Both the position numbers and the translations under genes were made by a program. A DNA stretch of 64,000 bases from Kordia sp050633145. GTDB taxonomy: Bacteria; Bacteroidota; Bacteroidia; Flavobacteriales; Flavobacteriaceae. The DNA lies in contig NZ_JBOEFY010000004.1 in NCBI RefSeq assembly GCF_050633145.1, positions 124,001 through 188,000 on the forward strand, written 5' to 3'. A model generated the notes under the pieces. It was given only the letters and a program-made list of their open reading frames with translations. It was not told the DNA's origin and searched no databases. This document shows, piece by piece, positions 55,046 through 63,549 of this stretch; within the stretch, counting starts at the first letter, position 1; each line of letters starts with the position of its first letter.

Positions 55046-56368
55046 ATGACAATTTCTATAGAAGTTCCTGTCTTCAAGGGAGAATTTTTACAACAATGTA
55101 TCGACTCCGTATTTCGTCAAACTAGTGACGCTTGGCAGTTATCGCTTGTTTGGGATGGTGGCGACCAACTTTCGCATAAAATCCTTAAAGAAATTGAAGC
55201 TACTGAGAACCCTAAAGTCAAGGTTTTTTTCAATGAAAATCAAGGAATAGCGAAAGCGAGAGCCTTCATTAGCAGTCAGAATAATGAAGCGTATATTTTG
55301 CCTTTAGATGACGATGATGAATTGGCTCCGAATGCTGTAGCACGTTTTATTGAAGCTGCAAAAGCAAATCCTTGGGCAAGTTTACTTCGCGGAAAACGCG
55401 GTTTTATCAATCAACAGAGTGAAATTGTAGAGAAAGTACAGTGGTTTCCATTTGGTCCACGAAATTATTTTAAAGGCATGGTGACAGATGTGTTTAATCA
55501 GGCGCAACCGTATTTGATTCGAAAAAGTGCCTACGATCAAACGTTGGGTTGGCGCGGATTTGATGATTTTATGCAAGCTGGTGAAGATTGCGATATTTTT
55601 CTTCAAGTAGAAGAAGTTTCACATTTTGAATTGGTTGATGATGTCTTGTATTATTATCGCATACATGATGATCGCGCTAGTAACGAATTGACTTCTGCGG
55701 CAGCTTTTGAAATGTGGAGACGACTTGCCGATGATGCTTTACAGCGAATGGAATTGCCATTGATTCGAACAAATGAAGCGCCACCATTTACATTTATTGA
55801 AAAAGAACCAATTTCCAAAACGATTGCTGATATTGAATTTATTGTGAATTATCAAAGTCCGATTGTACAACAATTGAAAGCGATTGGTATTACTGAAGAA
55901 TCTATCATTGAAGTAACATCTACTATTGATTCTTGGCGAATGGAAGGTTTTAAAGCTTCTAGCAGAAAACTAGTTTGTTTTGTAAAAGATACCGTAACGA
56001 TCAGCGATATTAGTTTTGTAACTGATATGCTTGAAATTTTGAATGAAACGAATGCGGATATCATCGCGCCAAGCAAAAAAACACTTGAAAAAAGATACGC
56101 AAAAAGTTCCTGGTTGCATGATGATTTTTTGTTAGTTAAAAGAGAAGTTTTATTAGCTACAACTGGATTTGACTCTGAATTTATTCCAGAAAATTTACAA
56201 GGAATCGATTTTTGCATTCAAGCACGTCGCAGGGATTTTAGCTGTTATGAAGTTGCTGTTTCAGGCATTACGTATTTAGAAGATTCTAGAAATATATTGC
56301 AAGAAAACGATCTGACTTCTTTAAAAACCAAATGGTATAGTCATTCTGCGTTGATCAGTTTTATTTAG
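55046..56368 (+). CDS. Family 2 glycosyltransferase, two GT-A-like halves
   Basis: 440 residues. The N-terminal GT2 domain begins ISIEVPVFKGEFLQQCIDSVFRQT and has LPLDDDDELAPNA as the metal/nucleotide-sugar site near residue 90, then AGEDCDIFLQVEEV. From ~330 a second, degenerate GT2-like segment is seen (NADIIAPSKK, DDFLLVKREVLLATTGFDSEF, QGIDFCIQARRRDFSCYEV). It probably transfers a sugar to a glycan or natural product. Divergent from the APH-type gene. Confidence 0.85.
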   Translation: MTISIEVPVFKGEFLQQCIDSVFRQTSDAWQLSLVWDGGDQLSHKILKEIEATENPKVKVFFNENQGIAKARAFISSQNNEAYILPLDDDDELAPNAVARFIEAAKANPWASLLRGKRGFINQQSEIVEKVQWFPFGPRNYFKGMVTDVFNQAQPYLIRKSAYDQTLGWRGFDDFMQAGEDCDIFLQVEEVSHFELVDDVLYYYRIHDDRASNELTSAAAFEMWRRLADDALQRMELPLIRTNEAPPFTFIEKEPISKTIADIEFIVNYQSPIVQQLKAIGITEESIIEVTSTIDSWRMEGFKASSRKLVCFVKDTVTISDISFVTDMLEILNETNADIIAPSKKTLEKRYAKSSWLHDDFLLVKREVLLATTGFDSEFIPENLQGIDFCIQARRRDFSCYEVAVSGITYLEDSRNILQENDLTSLKTKWYSHSALISFI

Positions 56369-56408
56369 TGTTTACTGTAAGTTTGAGTATATTATATGTA
56401 GATTAAGT

Positions 56409-57014
56409 TTACTTTTTTATATCAAGTATTACTGCTGCATCTTTGTAATAATACATCAACTGTTGTTCTCGCGCCACAAGTTCTCTCATACGGTATAACA
56501 TTAATTCTAGATTTGATTTTGCGTACTTGTCTGTATTTACATCCTTTGAGTTAAATAATTCAAACATCTCCATTCCGGGTTTAAATGTCATTTCTTGTTG
56601 CTTATATACTCTAGATAGTACAAACAGTTTGTCATACTCAATATTCACGATAAGCGGATGCGATTTTGCAATATCCCAAGCATCATTGGCTGGTGATTTC
56701 CCCATAAAACTACCTTTGGTGAGCAATCTTTCAAAAAAGATGAATTTATCTTTTTTAAATTCCGCTATAAACGCCTCATCCACTAAAAGTTCTTTCAATT
56801 TTTCAACTATTTTTTGATGATATGGATACCATTCATTCAATATGATCAGATTGTCCTTTACTTCCGATTTGATCTTGCTTAATAGTTCTTCGGAATCTTT
56901 TTTATTCTTACCTTCTTCAATTCTTTCACTTAAATATATACCAAGCACTACACTAAATACAATTAAGATAAATTGAACTATAGTCCCTTTGATATCAATA
57001 CTTTTTTTTGCCAT
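56409..57014 (-). CDS. Single-pass membrane protein, DUF6090-like
   Basis: 201 residues. One N-terminal membrane helix (about 12-28, IVQFILIVFSVVLGIYL) is followed by SERIEEGKNKKD and a long helical domain. This layout (helix, then E-x-K-N-K helical hairpin) resembles DUF6090 proteins, though the match is loose. The upstream region contains repeat copy B. Confidence 0.55.
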   Translation of the reverse strand: MAKKSIDIKGTIVQFILIVFSVVLGIYLSERIEEGKNKKDSEELLSKIKSEVKDNLIILNEWYPYHQKIVEKLKELLVDEAFIAEFKKDKFIFFERLLTKGSFMGKSPANDAWDIAKSHPLIVNIEYDKLFVLSRVYKQQEMTFKPGMEMFELFNSKDVNTDKYAKSNLELMLYRMRELVAREQQLMYYYKDAAVILDIKK

Positions 57015-57071
57015 TATTCAAATTACTTTTATCGTTGATACTATTTATATATTGGAGATGACTATGTTTGT

Positions 57072-57147
57072 TATTATAACCAAACTCTAATTTGTATGTA
57101 ATCATTTAGTTAGAAACTAAAAGTAACAGAATTTTATATAAATCACG
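57072..57147. repeat. Imperfect 75-bp repeat, copy B
   Basis: Related copy of 53845-53920 (same word order, about three-quarters identical by eye), including the small hairpin TTTAGTT-AG-AAACTAAA. Located in the spacer upstream of the gene at 56409-57014. Confidence 0.6.
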
Positions 57148-57202
57148 TGAAGAAATTTACTTTTTGACTAAAAACTTTGTCTTCTTATACATCTATATTA
57201 CT

Positions 57203-58486
57203 CTACTTGAGCAATGAATTGAATAGTTCTGCTGGAGATGGCGCGCGCGTATAGGCTTTCATGAGTTTCGGAGTTTGCTTTTTATGATCGCTTACAAAAT
57301 CAGCCAATCCTTCTAAAGTTATTTTTTGAGTTTGATCAAAATAATTTGGTTCCCAACCTTGATAATACCAAGCAATGACACGTTCGTATAAGTATGAAAC
57401 CGAGCGCGCTAAATGTCCTTTGTCAAAAAGAACAACCGATTTTCCGTTCCATAGTTGAATGAGAATGGTGTGCGAAACTACATTCCAGTAAAAAGTATAT
57501 TCTGCCGTGAGCAATAACGACATTACATCGTCAAAAGCTCCAAAATTGAATAAGCGAATATTTTCATTCGGAGTGTTACTCATAGATCGCAACATATTGA
57601 TTAATGCACTAGGTCCTAAAAAAATGACTGTCCGATCTAAATTGGCTCCTTGTGTTAATAAATTCCATACCATCGCTACAAATTTTCCTGCGCCTAAATG
57701 CATGGTTTGCGTCTGAAAATCTACTTCAGAAATGATGAACATCCAATGCGGTTTGTCTTTCGATTGTAATGATTGAAGTTCAGATGGAATTACTAATTTT
57801 TCATTGAAGAAGCTTCTATTTTTTTCGTCCGAAGCATAGGTTTTAATTCCACTCATATCTGTATACGTAGGATATAAATGTTCATACTCACATAAGAAAG
57901 AATTTGCCGCCGCAAGTTCTGTATGTAATTTTTTATCTGCTTGTTGTTTTAAGTTTGCTAGGTTTTCATTGGCGTCTGTTGGAATATCAATTGAGATAAT
58001 TTGATTCAAACCTTTTGGCGACCATTCTGATAGTAATCCTAGAAACGGATCGGCAGTTACGACTTTTACGCTTTGATCGGTTGCTGCTTTACACACTCGC
58101 TCAAGCGCTTCACTCGTTAATAAGTTGTGTACAGGAATTAAATATCCAGCGGCGAAGACCAATATATCGGGCTGATCGTTTTGTATCGTTTCTAATAAAC
58201 CTTCTTCTGTTGACCAAAGTTCAACCTGACCTGGCAAGACATTTTGATTTTTCTCGTAGAGTCTGGAAGTCAGTAGTATTTTGGATTGACTAAAATAGTT
58301 CTGTCCTAAAACCAAATATAATATTGTGGTTAATTCGCCATAATCATTGTCTAGAACGAACAATACTTTTGGAAATGAATTTGCTTTGTTTTCTGTATTT
58401 GAACAGGTTATTTGAGTTAATTCTTGTAACCAACTTTTCATTGCTTTGGATACATCTGATGCTGCATCATCCCAATTTTCTACCAT
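57203..58486 (-). CDS. Hypothetical protein, possible GT-B-like fold
   Basis: 427 residues, cytosolic. Two alpha/beta halves separated near residue 240: the first has KVLFVLDNDYGELTTILYLVLG and PDILVFAAGYLIPV; the second has RTVIFLGPSALINML and FYWNVVSHTILIQLWNGKSVVLFDKGH. The arrangement recalls a GT-B glycosyltransferase with a conserved nucleotide-binding region around 350-375, but no signature is certain. It starts 6 nt after the TylF-type methyltransferase, so the two work in one transcript. Confidence 0.5.
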   Translation of the reverse strand: MVENWDDAASDVSKAMKSWLQELTQITCSNTENKANSFPKVLFVLDNDYGELTTILYLVLGQNYFSQSKILLTSRLYEKNQNVLPGQVELWSTEEGLLETIQNDQPDILVFAAGYLIPVHNLLTSEALERVCKAATDQSVKVVTADPFLGLLSEWSPKGLNQIISIDIPTDANENLANLKQQADKKLHTELAAANSFLCEYEHLYPTYTDMSGIKTYASDEKNRSFFNEKLVIPSELQSLQSKDKPHWMFIISEVDFQTQTMHLGAGKFVAMVWNLLTQGANLDRTVIFLGPSALINMLRSMSNTPNENIRLFNFGAFDDVMSLLLTAEYTFYWNVVSHTILIQLWNGKSVVLFDKGHLARSVSYLYERVIAWYYQGWEPNYFDQTQKITLEGLADFVSDHKKQTPKLMKAYTRAPSPAELFNSLLK

Positions 58487-58492
58487 AAATAT

Positions 58493-59521
58493 TTAGTTCG
58501 TTTTGTCCATATTTTTACGCCAGTATACCGCAGACCAATCTATGGCTACGATTTCATCTGTAATGTTATTTACTTCTCTGAATTCGTCTATTGCTTGCTT
58601 GCAAGGCGCTGCGCAATGATAATCATCCACAATAATGAAACCGCCGTCTGAAAGTTTCGCATATAAATGTTTTAGTGCATCCATGGTAGATTCGTAGAGA
58701 TCACCATCTAGTCGAATGATTGCCAATTGTTCAATAGGTGCTTTGGGTAAGGTTTCTGAAAACCATCCTTCTAAAAATTTTACTTTGTCATCAAGCAGTC
58801 CAAATCGTTTGAAGTTTTCGCGAACTTCATCAGCCGTTACAGCTAAGGTTTTCCACATCGATAGATCAAACTTTTTATCGGCTGGATATTGTTTTTTATC
58901 TGGTTTGGGCATTCCTGAGAATGAATCGGCTACCCAAACAGCTCGTTTTTGATCGCCATAACTTTTTAAGAGTGCGCGCATGAATATTGTGCAACCGCCT
59001 CTCCAAACACCTGTTTCGATTAAATCGCCCGGAATATTTTCTTGCAATACTATTTTTGTACAGTATTCAACATTATTTAAACGTTCTTTTCCAGCCATTG
59101 TGAGTGCTTTGGCTGGCCAATCTAAACCGAATTCTCGATTTTCGGGAGTAGAAAGTTTAAAGAATTCTTTTATCCGCAGAATAATTCGCGCCAAGCTTAT
59201 GAGTGGTTTTGAGATTCTGACTTCAAAGGCAGTTCCGTCACTAGCGCCCCATAATTGATAGGTTAAAGAGTCTTTCAGTAAGTTTAAATATGCATCCGTA
59301 TTATTTATGGAAGATGTAATTATAACATCGGTTTCTTTAGCACCAGATTCATGACGTCTTAGTTCTGTTGCGCTACGATACGATTTTGAAGCACCAACGG
59401 AATCACCACATTGACGTTGTAAATCGCCCAATTTCTGATATAGCGCAGATTCTCTTGGACTTGCAGTTATAGCTTCAATACACGCGTGTATTTCTAGTTT
59501 TAATGATTCTTTCTCTTTCAT
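58493..59521 (-). CDS. TylF/MycF-type O-methyltransferase with N-terminal TPR
   Basis: 342 residues. The first ~55 residues look like a TPR pair (ESALYQKLGDLQRQCGDSVGASKSYRSA). The TylF/macrocin-O-methyltransferase domain follows (~95-335): GDLIETGVWRGGCTIFMRALL SAM-binding motif, ADSFSGMPKPD, and the metal-binding region IRLDGDLYESTMDAL with IVDDYH. Related enzymes methylate sugar hydroxyls of natural products in a metal-dependent way. With the neighbouring glycosyltransferases it suggests modification of a sugar moiety. Confidence 0.9.
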   Translation of the reverse strand: MKEKESLKLEIHACIEAITASPRESALYQKLGDLQRQCGDSVGASKSYRSATELRRHESGAKETDVIITSSINNTDAYLNLLKDSLTYQLWGASDGTAFEVRISKPLISLARIILRIKEFFKLSTPENREFGLDWPAKALTMAGKERLNNVEYCTKIVLQENIPGDLIETGVWRGGCTIFMRALLKSYGDQKRAVWVADSFSGMPKPDKKQYPADKKFDLSMWKTLAVTADEVRENFKRFGLLDDKVKFLEGWFSETLPKAPIEQLAIIRLDGDLYESTMDALKHLYAKLSDGGFIIVDDYHCAAPCKQAIDEFREVNNITDEIVAIDWSAVYWRKNMDKTN

Positions 59522-59899
59522 TTGAAAAGAGTGGTTGGTTGGTTAGATTGTTAAGTAGTGTCTGGTTGAAAACACAGTACTAAAATTACAATAAAAAAGT
59601 GGGAAATGTATGTTGGATTATAGAAATTATTGCGCTTTGGAGAAAGCCAAGCTGAAGGTTTTATATTCAAAAACTAATGGACATATTTACTCCATCTCTA
59701 TTAGGAAATTTTTCTTTGATTTTTGTTTGATACCTCTTTTGGGGTATCCTTAAAAACACCTCTTTCGTATGATGTTTTACGCTTTAAAATACCGCAATTT
59801 TGTCCTGTTCTTAATTTATAATGCGCATTAAAATTACAACAAGGCGGTATCTGAAAAGCCTATTTTAAACAGAGTAAGAAACATAAAATCAATTTAGTT
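59522..59899. other. Divergent 378-nt promoter region
   Basis: No gene. A hairpin GATACCTC-TTTT-GGGGTATC lies at 59729-59748 (8-bp stem with one G-T pair), about 150 nt before the lectin-like gene; it could be a regulatory structure or terminator. Nothing else is recognised. Confidence 0.45.
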
Positions 59900-60292
59900 A
59901 TGTCTAATAGTACACAAATAGTAAACCTTAAAGGAAGCGGTTATGCATTAATTTCAATTACAGGATTAACAAATGCAACTTATAAGCAACATGTAGCAGC
60001 ATTTATTAATGCTAATGATGGACCAAGTTCTCAAGAATTTTCAGGATCAGGAGAAGGTAAACCTATGAAACAACATTATTCACAGGTTGTTCAATTACCT
60101 GCATCAGTCGAATTTGATTTCAAATTTTCAAAAGATGGTGGAGCTACATTAGAACCAGCAAGTAGATCTCAACAAACAGAAGAATTTATGGCGCCAGGTA
60201 TTTCAGTATATAAAATATCTTCTGAAGACGCTCAAGATAATGATTATAATGACACTATTATGCAGATGTCTGTAGCACTTGTTGGATCATAA
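59900..60292 (+). CDS. LecB (PA-IIL)-like calcium-dependent lectin candidate
   Basis: 130 residues, beta-rich, no signal peptide. Near the C-terminus it has SEDAQDNDYND, which preserves every calcium-ligand position of the LecB loop (E-D-x-x-D-x-D-x-N-D), followed by 12 residues to the end (10 in LecB). An FSG motif upstream also fits. LecB binds fucose/mannose via two calcium ions. The chain ends in GS, so the C-terminal Gly carboxylate ligand may differ. Other DxDYND calcium proteins are the alternative. Monocistronic, with its own terminator. Confidence 0.5.
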   Translation: MSNSTQIVNLKGSGYALISITGLTNATYKQHVAAFINANDGPSSQEFSGSGEGKPMKQHYSQVVQLPASVEFDFKFSKDGGATLEPASRSQQTEEFMAPGISVYKISSEDAQDNDYNDTIMQMSVALVGS

Positions 60293-60319
60293 ATATTCAT
60301 TCCCCCAAAATAATAGCAA

Positions 60320-60357
60320 GAAAAGTTGCTCTGTCAATTTAAGAGCAACTTTCTTTT
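60320..60357 (+). terminator. Terminator of the lectin-like gene
   Basis: 11-bp perfect stem AAAGTTGCTCT / AGAGCAACTTT with a 9-nt loop, followed by CTTTT. Confidence 0.85.
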
Positions 60358-60407
60358 CACAAAAAAGCTATAATATTTTATATATTTACTCACAAAACTA
60401 ACTACAT

Positions 60408-60926
60408 ATGAGCACATCCAGACACATTTTCCTTCAAGCTAATACAGATAATATCATGAAAGCTCATGGGGAAATGGAAATAGAAAAGAAGAAACTAAAG
60501 AAGAAGAAAAAAAAGAAAACCAAAGAACTGAAGTTAAAACTTGTTGAGAATTTTGAAGAAGAAGTATTGCGTAACATTCTTATTTACTCGCAAGGTTCTA
60601 TGTCTTTAGGTGATCCTATTAAGGAATTTGCTATAGGAGTTGATACGAAAGAAAGAATTTATTTTACAATAGTTCCCTTGTTTTTATTTATTCGTCACAA
60701 ACTAAATTTTAAGAGTTTTGAATGCACAAATAAGAATATAAAAGCGGTACCTGAACTAGGATCTGAAAACAAACCTGTTAGTTTTTATATAGATGTTGAT
60801 CCGCAAGAAGTATCAAAACCATTGCCGTTTTCTCTTGAAATGACACTACATTATGAAGTAGCAGAAAATACCTGGGAAAAATTTGATTTTACAGTAGATC
60901 CAGTGCTTCGAGTTATTCAAGATTAA
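60408..60926 (+). CDS. Hypothetical protein with a lysine-rich helix
   Basis: 172 residues. A very basic run at about residues 26-47 (KKKLKKKKKKKTKELKLKL) is followed by a beta-rich domain ending SLEMTLHYEVAENTWEKFDFTVDPVLRV. No signal peptide. I recognise no family. It lies between the lectin terminator and the histidine kinase gene (22 nt upstream of it) and may be the first gene of that operon. Confidence 0.6.
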   Translation: MSTSRHIFLQANTDNIMKAHGEMEIEKKKLKKKKKKKTKELKLKLVENFEEEVLRNILIYSQGSMSLGDPIKEFAIGVDTKERIYFTIVPLFLFIRHKLNFKSFECTNKNIKAVPELGSENKPVSFYIDVDPQEVSKPLPFSLEMTLHYEVAENTWEKFDFTVDPVLRVIQD

Positions 60927-60948
60927 TATTCTTTTCAATTTACATTCT

Positions 60949-62784
60949 ATGATTTTTAAAACTATAATTGCGTTCCTTTTTTGTGTGTCTTTCAGTTTGC
61001 ATGGACAAAATCAAAAGGTAGCAGATAGTTTAAAACGCATATATAATGAAAAAGAAATTCTTTCAGATTCAATTGCAACAACATTAGTATATCAAATCAT
61101 TGTAAAGTCATCTTCTCCAGAAGAAATATTTACATATTCAGATATACTATTAGAAAGGTCTAAAAATTACAGGCAAAATTATTATAAGATAAAAGTTTAC
61201 AACTTAAAAGGCGTAGCATATCGTCTTAAAGGTGATTTAGAAAATTCTTTAAAAAGTCTTTTTAAAAGTGCAGATTTGGCTATTGAAAAGAAGTTTCCAA
61301 CTCTTGAAGCGGAAGCTTATAGTGAAATATCAAACACTTATATCGCAAACGAAGATTTTAATAATTCTTTAATTTATCAAACCAAGGCAATTGACATTTT
61401 TAGAGCACATAAAATTAACAAGCGACTTTGTATTGCGTTACTAAATACTGGTTTTAATTATTATTCTCACGGAAAATTAGATACTGCTTTAAAACTTTAT
61501 AATGAAGCAGAACCGATTTTCGAAGAAATAAATATGGTTATTGGCAAAGCGTATACAATAGGAAATAGAGCTTTGGTATACTGGAAACAAGGAGATTACC
61601 AAAAAGCAGAAGAGGACTTATTTAAGGCAATTAATATTTTAGAACCGCTTGGAGATCAGTTTGGAATGGCTGATTATCACAATCAGCTTGGAAATATTTA
61701 TTTAGAGCAAAACAAGGTTGAGAAAACTGTATTTCATACAGAAAAGTCTATAGAAATGTCCAAAAATCTTGGTTTGAAAGAACAGATAAGAGACGCCTAT
61801 TTGTTACTTTCAAAACTGTATGCGAAAAATGAAAATTATGAAGAAGCACTAAAATATCAATCACAATATATTGTGTATAAAGACAGTGTGCAAAGCAAAG
61901 AATTGACAAAGAAAATTGCCGATGTTCGCACCAATTTTGAAGTCAATTTAAGAGAGAAAGAAATAGATTTACTTGAAAAGCGCGAAAAATTAAACACAAA
62001 TTATATAATTACTGCCTTTATATTATTAGCGCTCTCGATAACAATTCTCTTATACTTTCGCCAAAGATTTAAAACAGCCAAACTTGTTGCTTCTCATCAG
62101 CAGAAAGAACATAATGATAAAATTAAAGATTTGCTTAAAAGTCATGAAACAAGTGCTTTGCAATCAATGATTCAAGGAAAAGATAACGAAAAGAAACGTT
62201 TGGCAAAAGAGTTACATAACCACTTTGGAAGTCTTTTAGCGACTATCAAAGTGAATGTAAGTAGAATAGAGGAACATACGATTCCAAATCACGAAACGCT
62301 CATGAGTTTAGTAAATACAGCTTGTGAAGATATTAGAAACATTTCTCATTCCTTAAACATGGGGATTTCAGAAGATTTTGGACTCATGCAAGCTTTGAAA
62401 GAACTAACGGCTCATTTGCAGCAATCTAAAGAATTGGAAGTTGAGTTTTCGTCTTCTATTCATGATGGAATTATAGATTCTGAAAGCGAAATTCTAATTT
62501 ATAGAATCGTACAAGAATTAGTAAGTAATGTGCTTAAACATGCAAAAGCGACTAAATTATCTATACTTCTCACCTATTTTAATGATGAAAATCTTATCAA
62601 TATTCTAGTTCAAGATAATGGAAAAGGGTTTGATGCAGATAAGAAAGTCGATGGAATGGGATTGGAAAGCATCCGAGAAATTGTTACACTTTATGAAGGA
62701 AGTATTTCATTTGATAGTAATGCTATCATTGGTACTACTGTGAATATTGATTTGCCAATTGCAATCAAAACAAATTTAATATAG
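60949..62784 (+). CDS. TPR-sensor histidine kinase (HisKA_3 type)
   Basis: 611 residues: signal peptide (AFLFCVSFSLHGQ), TPR repeats over ~60-320, coiled coil, one membrane helix (~345-365, TAFILLALSITILLYF), HisKA_3 with phospho-His in LAKELHNHFGSLL, and HATPase (LVSNVLKHAKAT, DNGKGFD, GMGLESI). Same architecture as the kinase at 24155-25963 but diverged. The response regulator starts 2 nt after its stop. Confidence 0.93.
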   Translation: MIFKTIIAFLFCVSFSLHGQNQKVADSLKRIYNEKEILSDSIATTLVYQIIVKSSSPEEIFTYSDILLERSKNYRQNYYKIKVYNLKGVAYRLKGDLENSLKSLFKSADLAIEKKFPTLEAEAYSEISNTYIANEDFNNSLIYQTKAIDIFRAHKINKRLCIALLNTGFNYYSHGKLDTALKLYNEAEPIFEEINMVIGKAYTIGNRALVYWKQGDYQKAEEDLFKAINILEPLGDQFGMADYHNQLGNIYLEQNKVEKTVFHTEKSIEMSKNLGLKEQIRDAYLLLSKLYAKNENYEEALKYQSQYIVYKDSVQSKELTKKIADVRTNFEVNLREKEIDLLEKREKLNTNYIITAFILLALSITILLYFRQRFKTAKLVASHQQKEHNDKIKDLLKSHETSALQSMIQGKDNEKKRLAKELHNHFGSLLATIKVNVSRIEEHTIPNHETLMSLVNTACEDIRNISHSLNMGISEDFGLMQALKELTAHLQQSKELEVEFSSSIHDGIIDSESEILIYRIVQELVSNVLKHAKATKLSILLTYFNDENLINILVQDNGKGFDADKKVDGMGLESIREIVTLYEGSISFDSNAIIGTTVNIDLPIAIKTNLI

Positions 62785-62786
62785 CC

Positions 62787-63425
62787 ATGATAAACGTATT
62801 GATAGTAGATGACCATCATTTATTTGCTGAAGGTTTAGAAGCATTATTTAAGCCAGAAGATGGTATTAAAATTGTAGCTCACGCTCAAAACGGTCACCTA
62901 GTTCCTTCAATTTTAGAAGAGACAGAAATAGACGTGATTTTGATGGATATTGATATGCCAACGATTGACGGTATTGCTACGATACAGTTATTAAATAAAA
63001 AAGGGATTGATTTGCCAATACTGATGTTAACCATGCATCAATCCATACAAAAAATAAGAGATTCTTTAAAAAGTGGCGCCTTAGGGTATATCATTAAAGA
63101 CGCTTCTAAGTTAGAATTGGTAGAAGCAATAAAAGTAACAAGTCAGCGAAAAAACTACTTTCATACTAAAATAAACGAACAAGTATTTGATTATTTTAGA
63201 GGCAAGAATAAGGCAAAAATAATGGTTGATGAATTGTCTAAACGTGAAATAGAAGTCGTTAAATGTGTGGCACAAGGAATGAACAGTAATGCTATTGCCG
63301 AAACTTTATTTCTTAGTATGCATACTGTAAAAACACACCGAAGAAACATTATGCATAAGCTCAATGTTAAAACTTCTGCAGAATTGATACGATTGGCTAT
63401 CGAAAAGAAAATTATAGAGATTTAA
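62787..63425 (+). CDS. NarL/FixJ-type response regulator
   Basis: 212 residues. Receiver Asp in VILMDIDMPTIDG near residue 54, MLTMHQS and IIKDAS for the conserved Thr and Lys. LuxR HTH at ~145-205 (LSKREIEVVKCVAQGMNSNAIAETLFLS, HTVKTHRRNIMHKL). Cognate to the adjacent kinase. Confidence 0.95.
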   Translation: MINVLIVDDHHLFAEGLEALFKPEDGIKIVAHAQNGHLVPSILEETEIDVILMDIDMPTIDGIATIQLLNKKGIDLPILMLTMHQSIQKIRDSLKSGALGYIIKDASKLELVEAIKVTSQRKNYFHTKINEQVFDYFRGKNKAKIMVDELSKREIEVVKCVAQGMNSNAIAETLFLSMHTVKTHRRNIMHKLNVKTSAELIRLAIEKKIIEI

Positions 63426-63494
63426 AATACACTTGATAAGAATCATGATCGTTTCATCCGAATCTTAACAAACTATCTAATTCCTTTTTCATAA

Positions 63495-63525
63495 AAAAAC
63501 CTTCTCAATTTCTCAAGAAGGTTTC
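63495..63525. terminator. Bidirectional terminator between convergent genes
   Basis: AAACCTTCT (63497-63505) pairs with AGAAGGTTT (63516-63524) across a 10-nt loop; A-tract on one side, T-rich on the other. Confidence 0.8.
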
Positions 63526-63549
63526 ATGTATTTTGTATTTATATATTTT

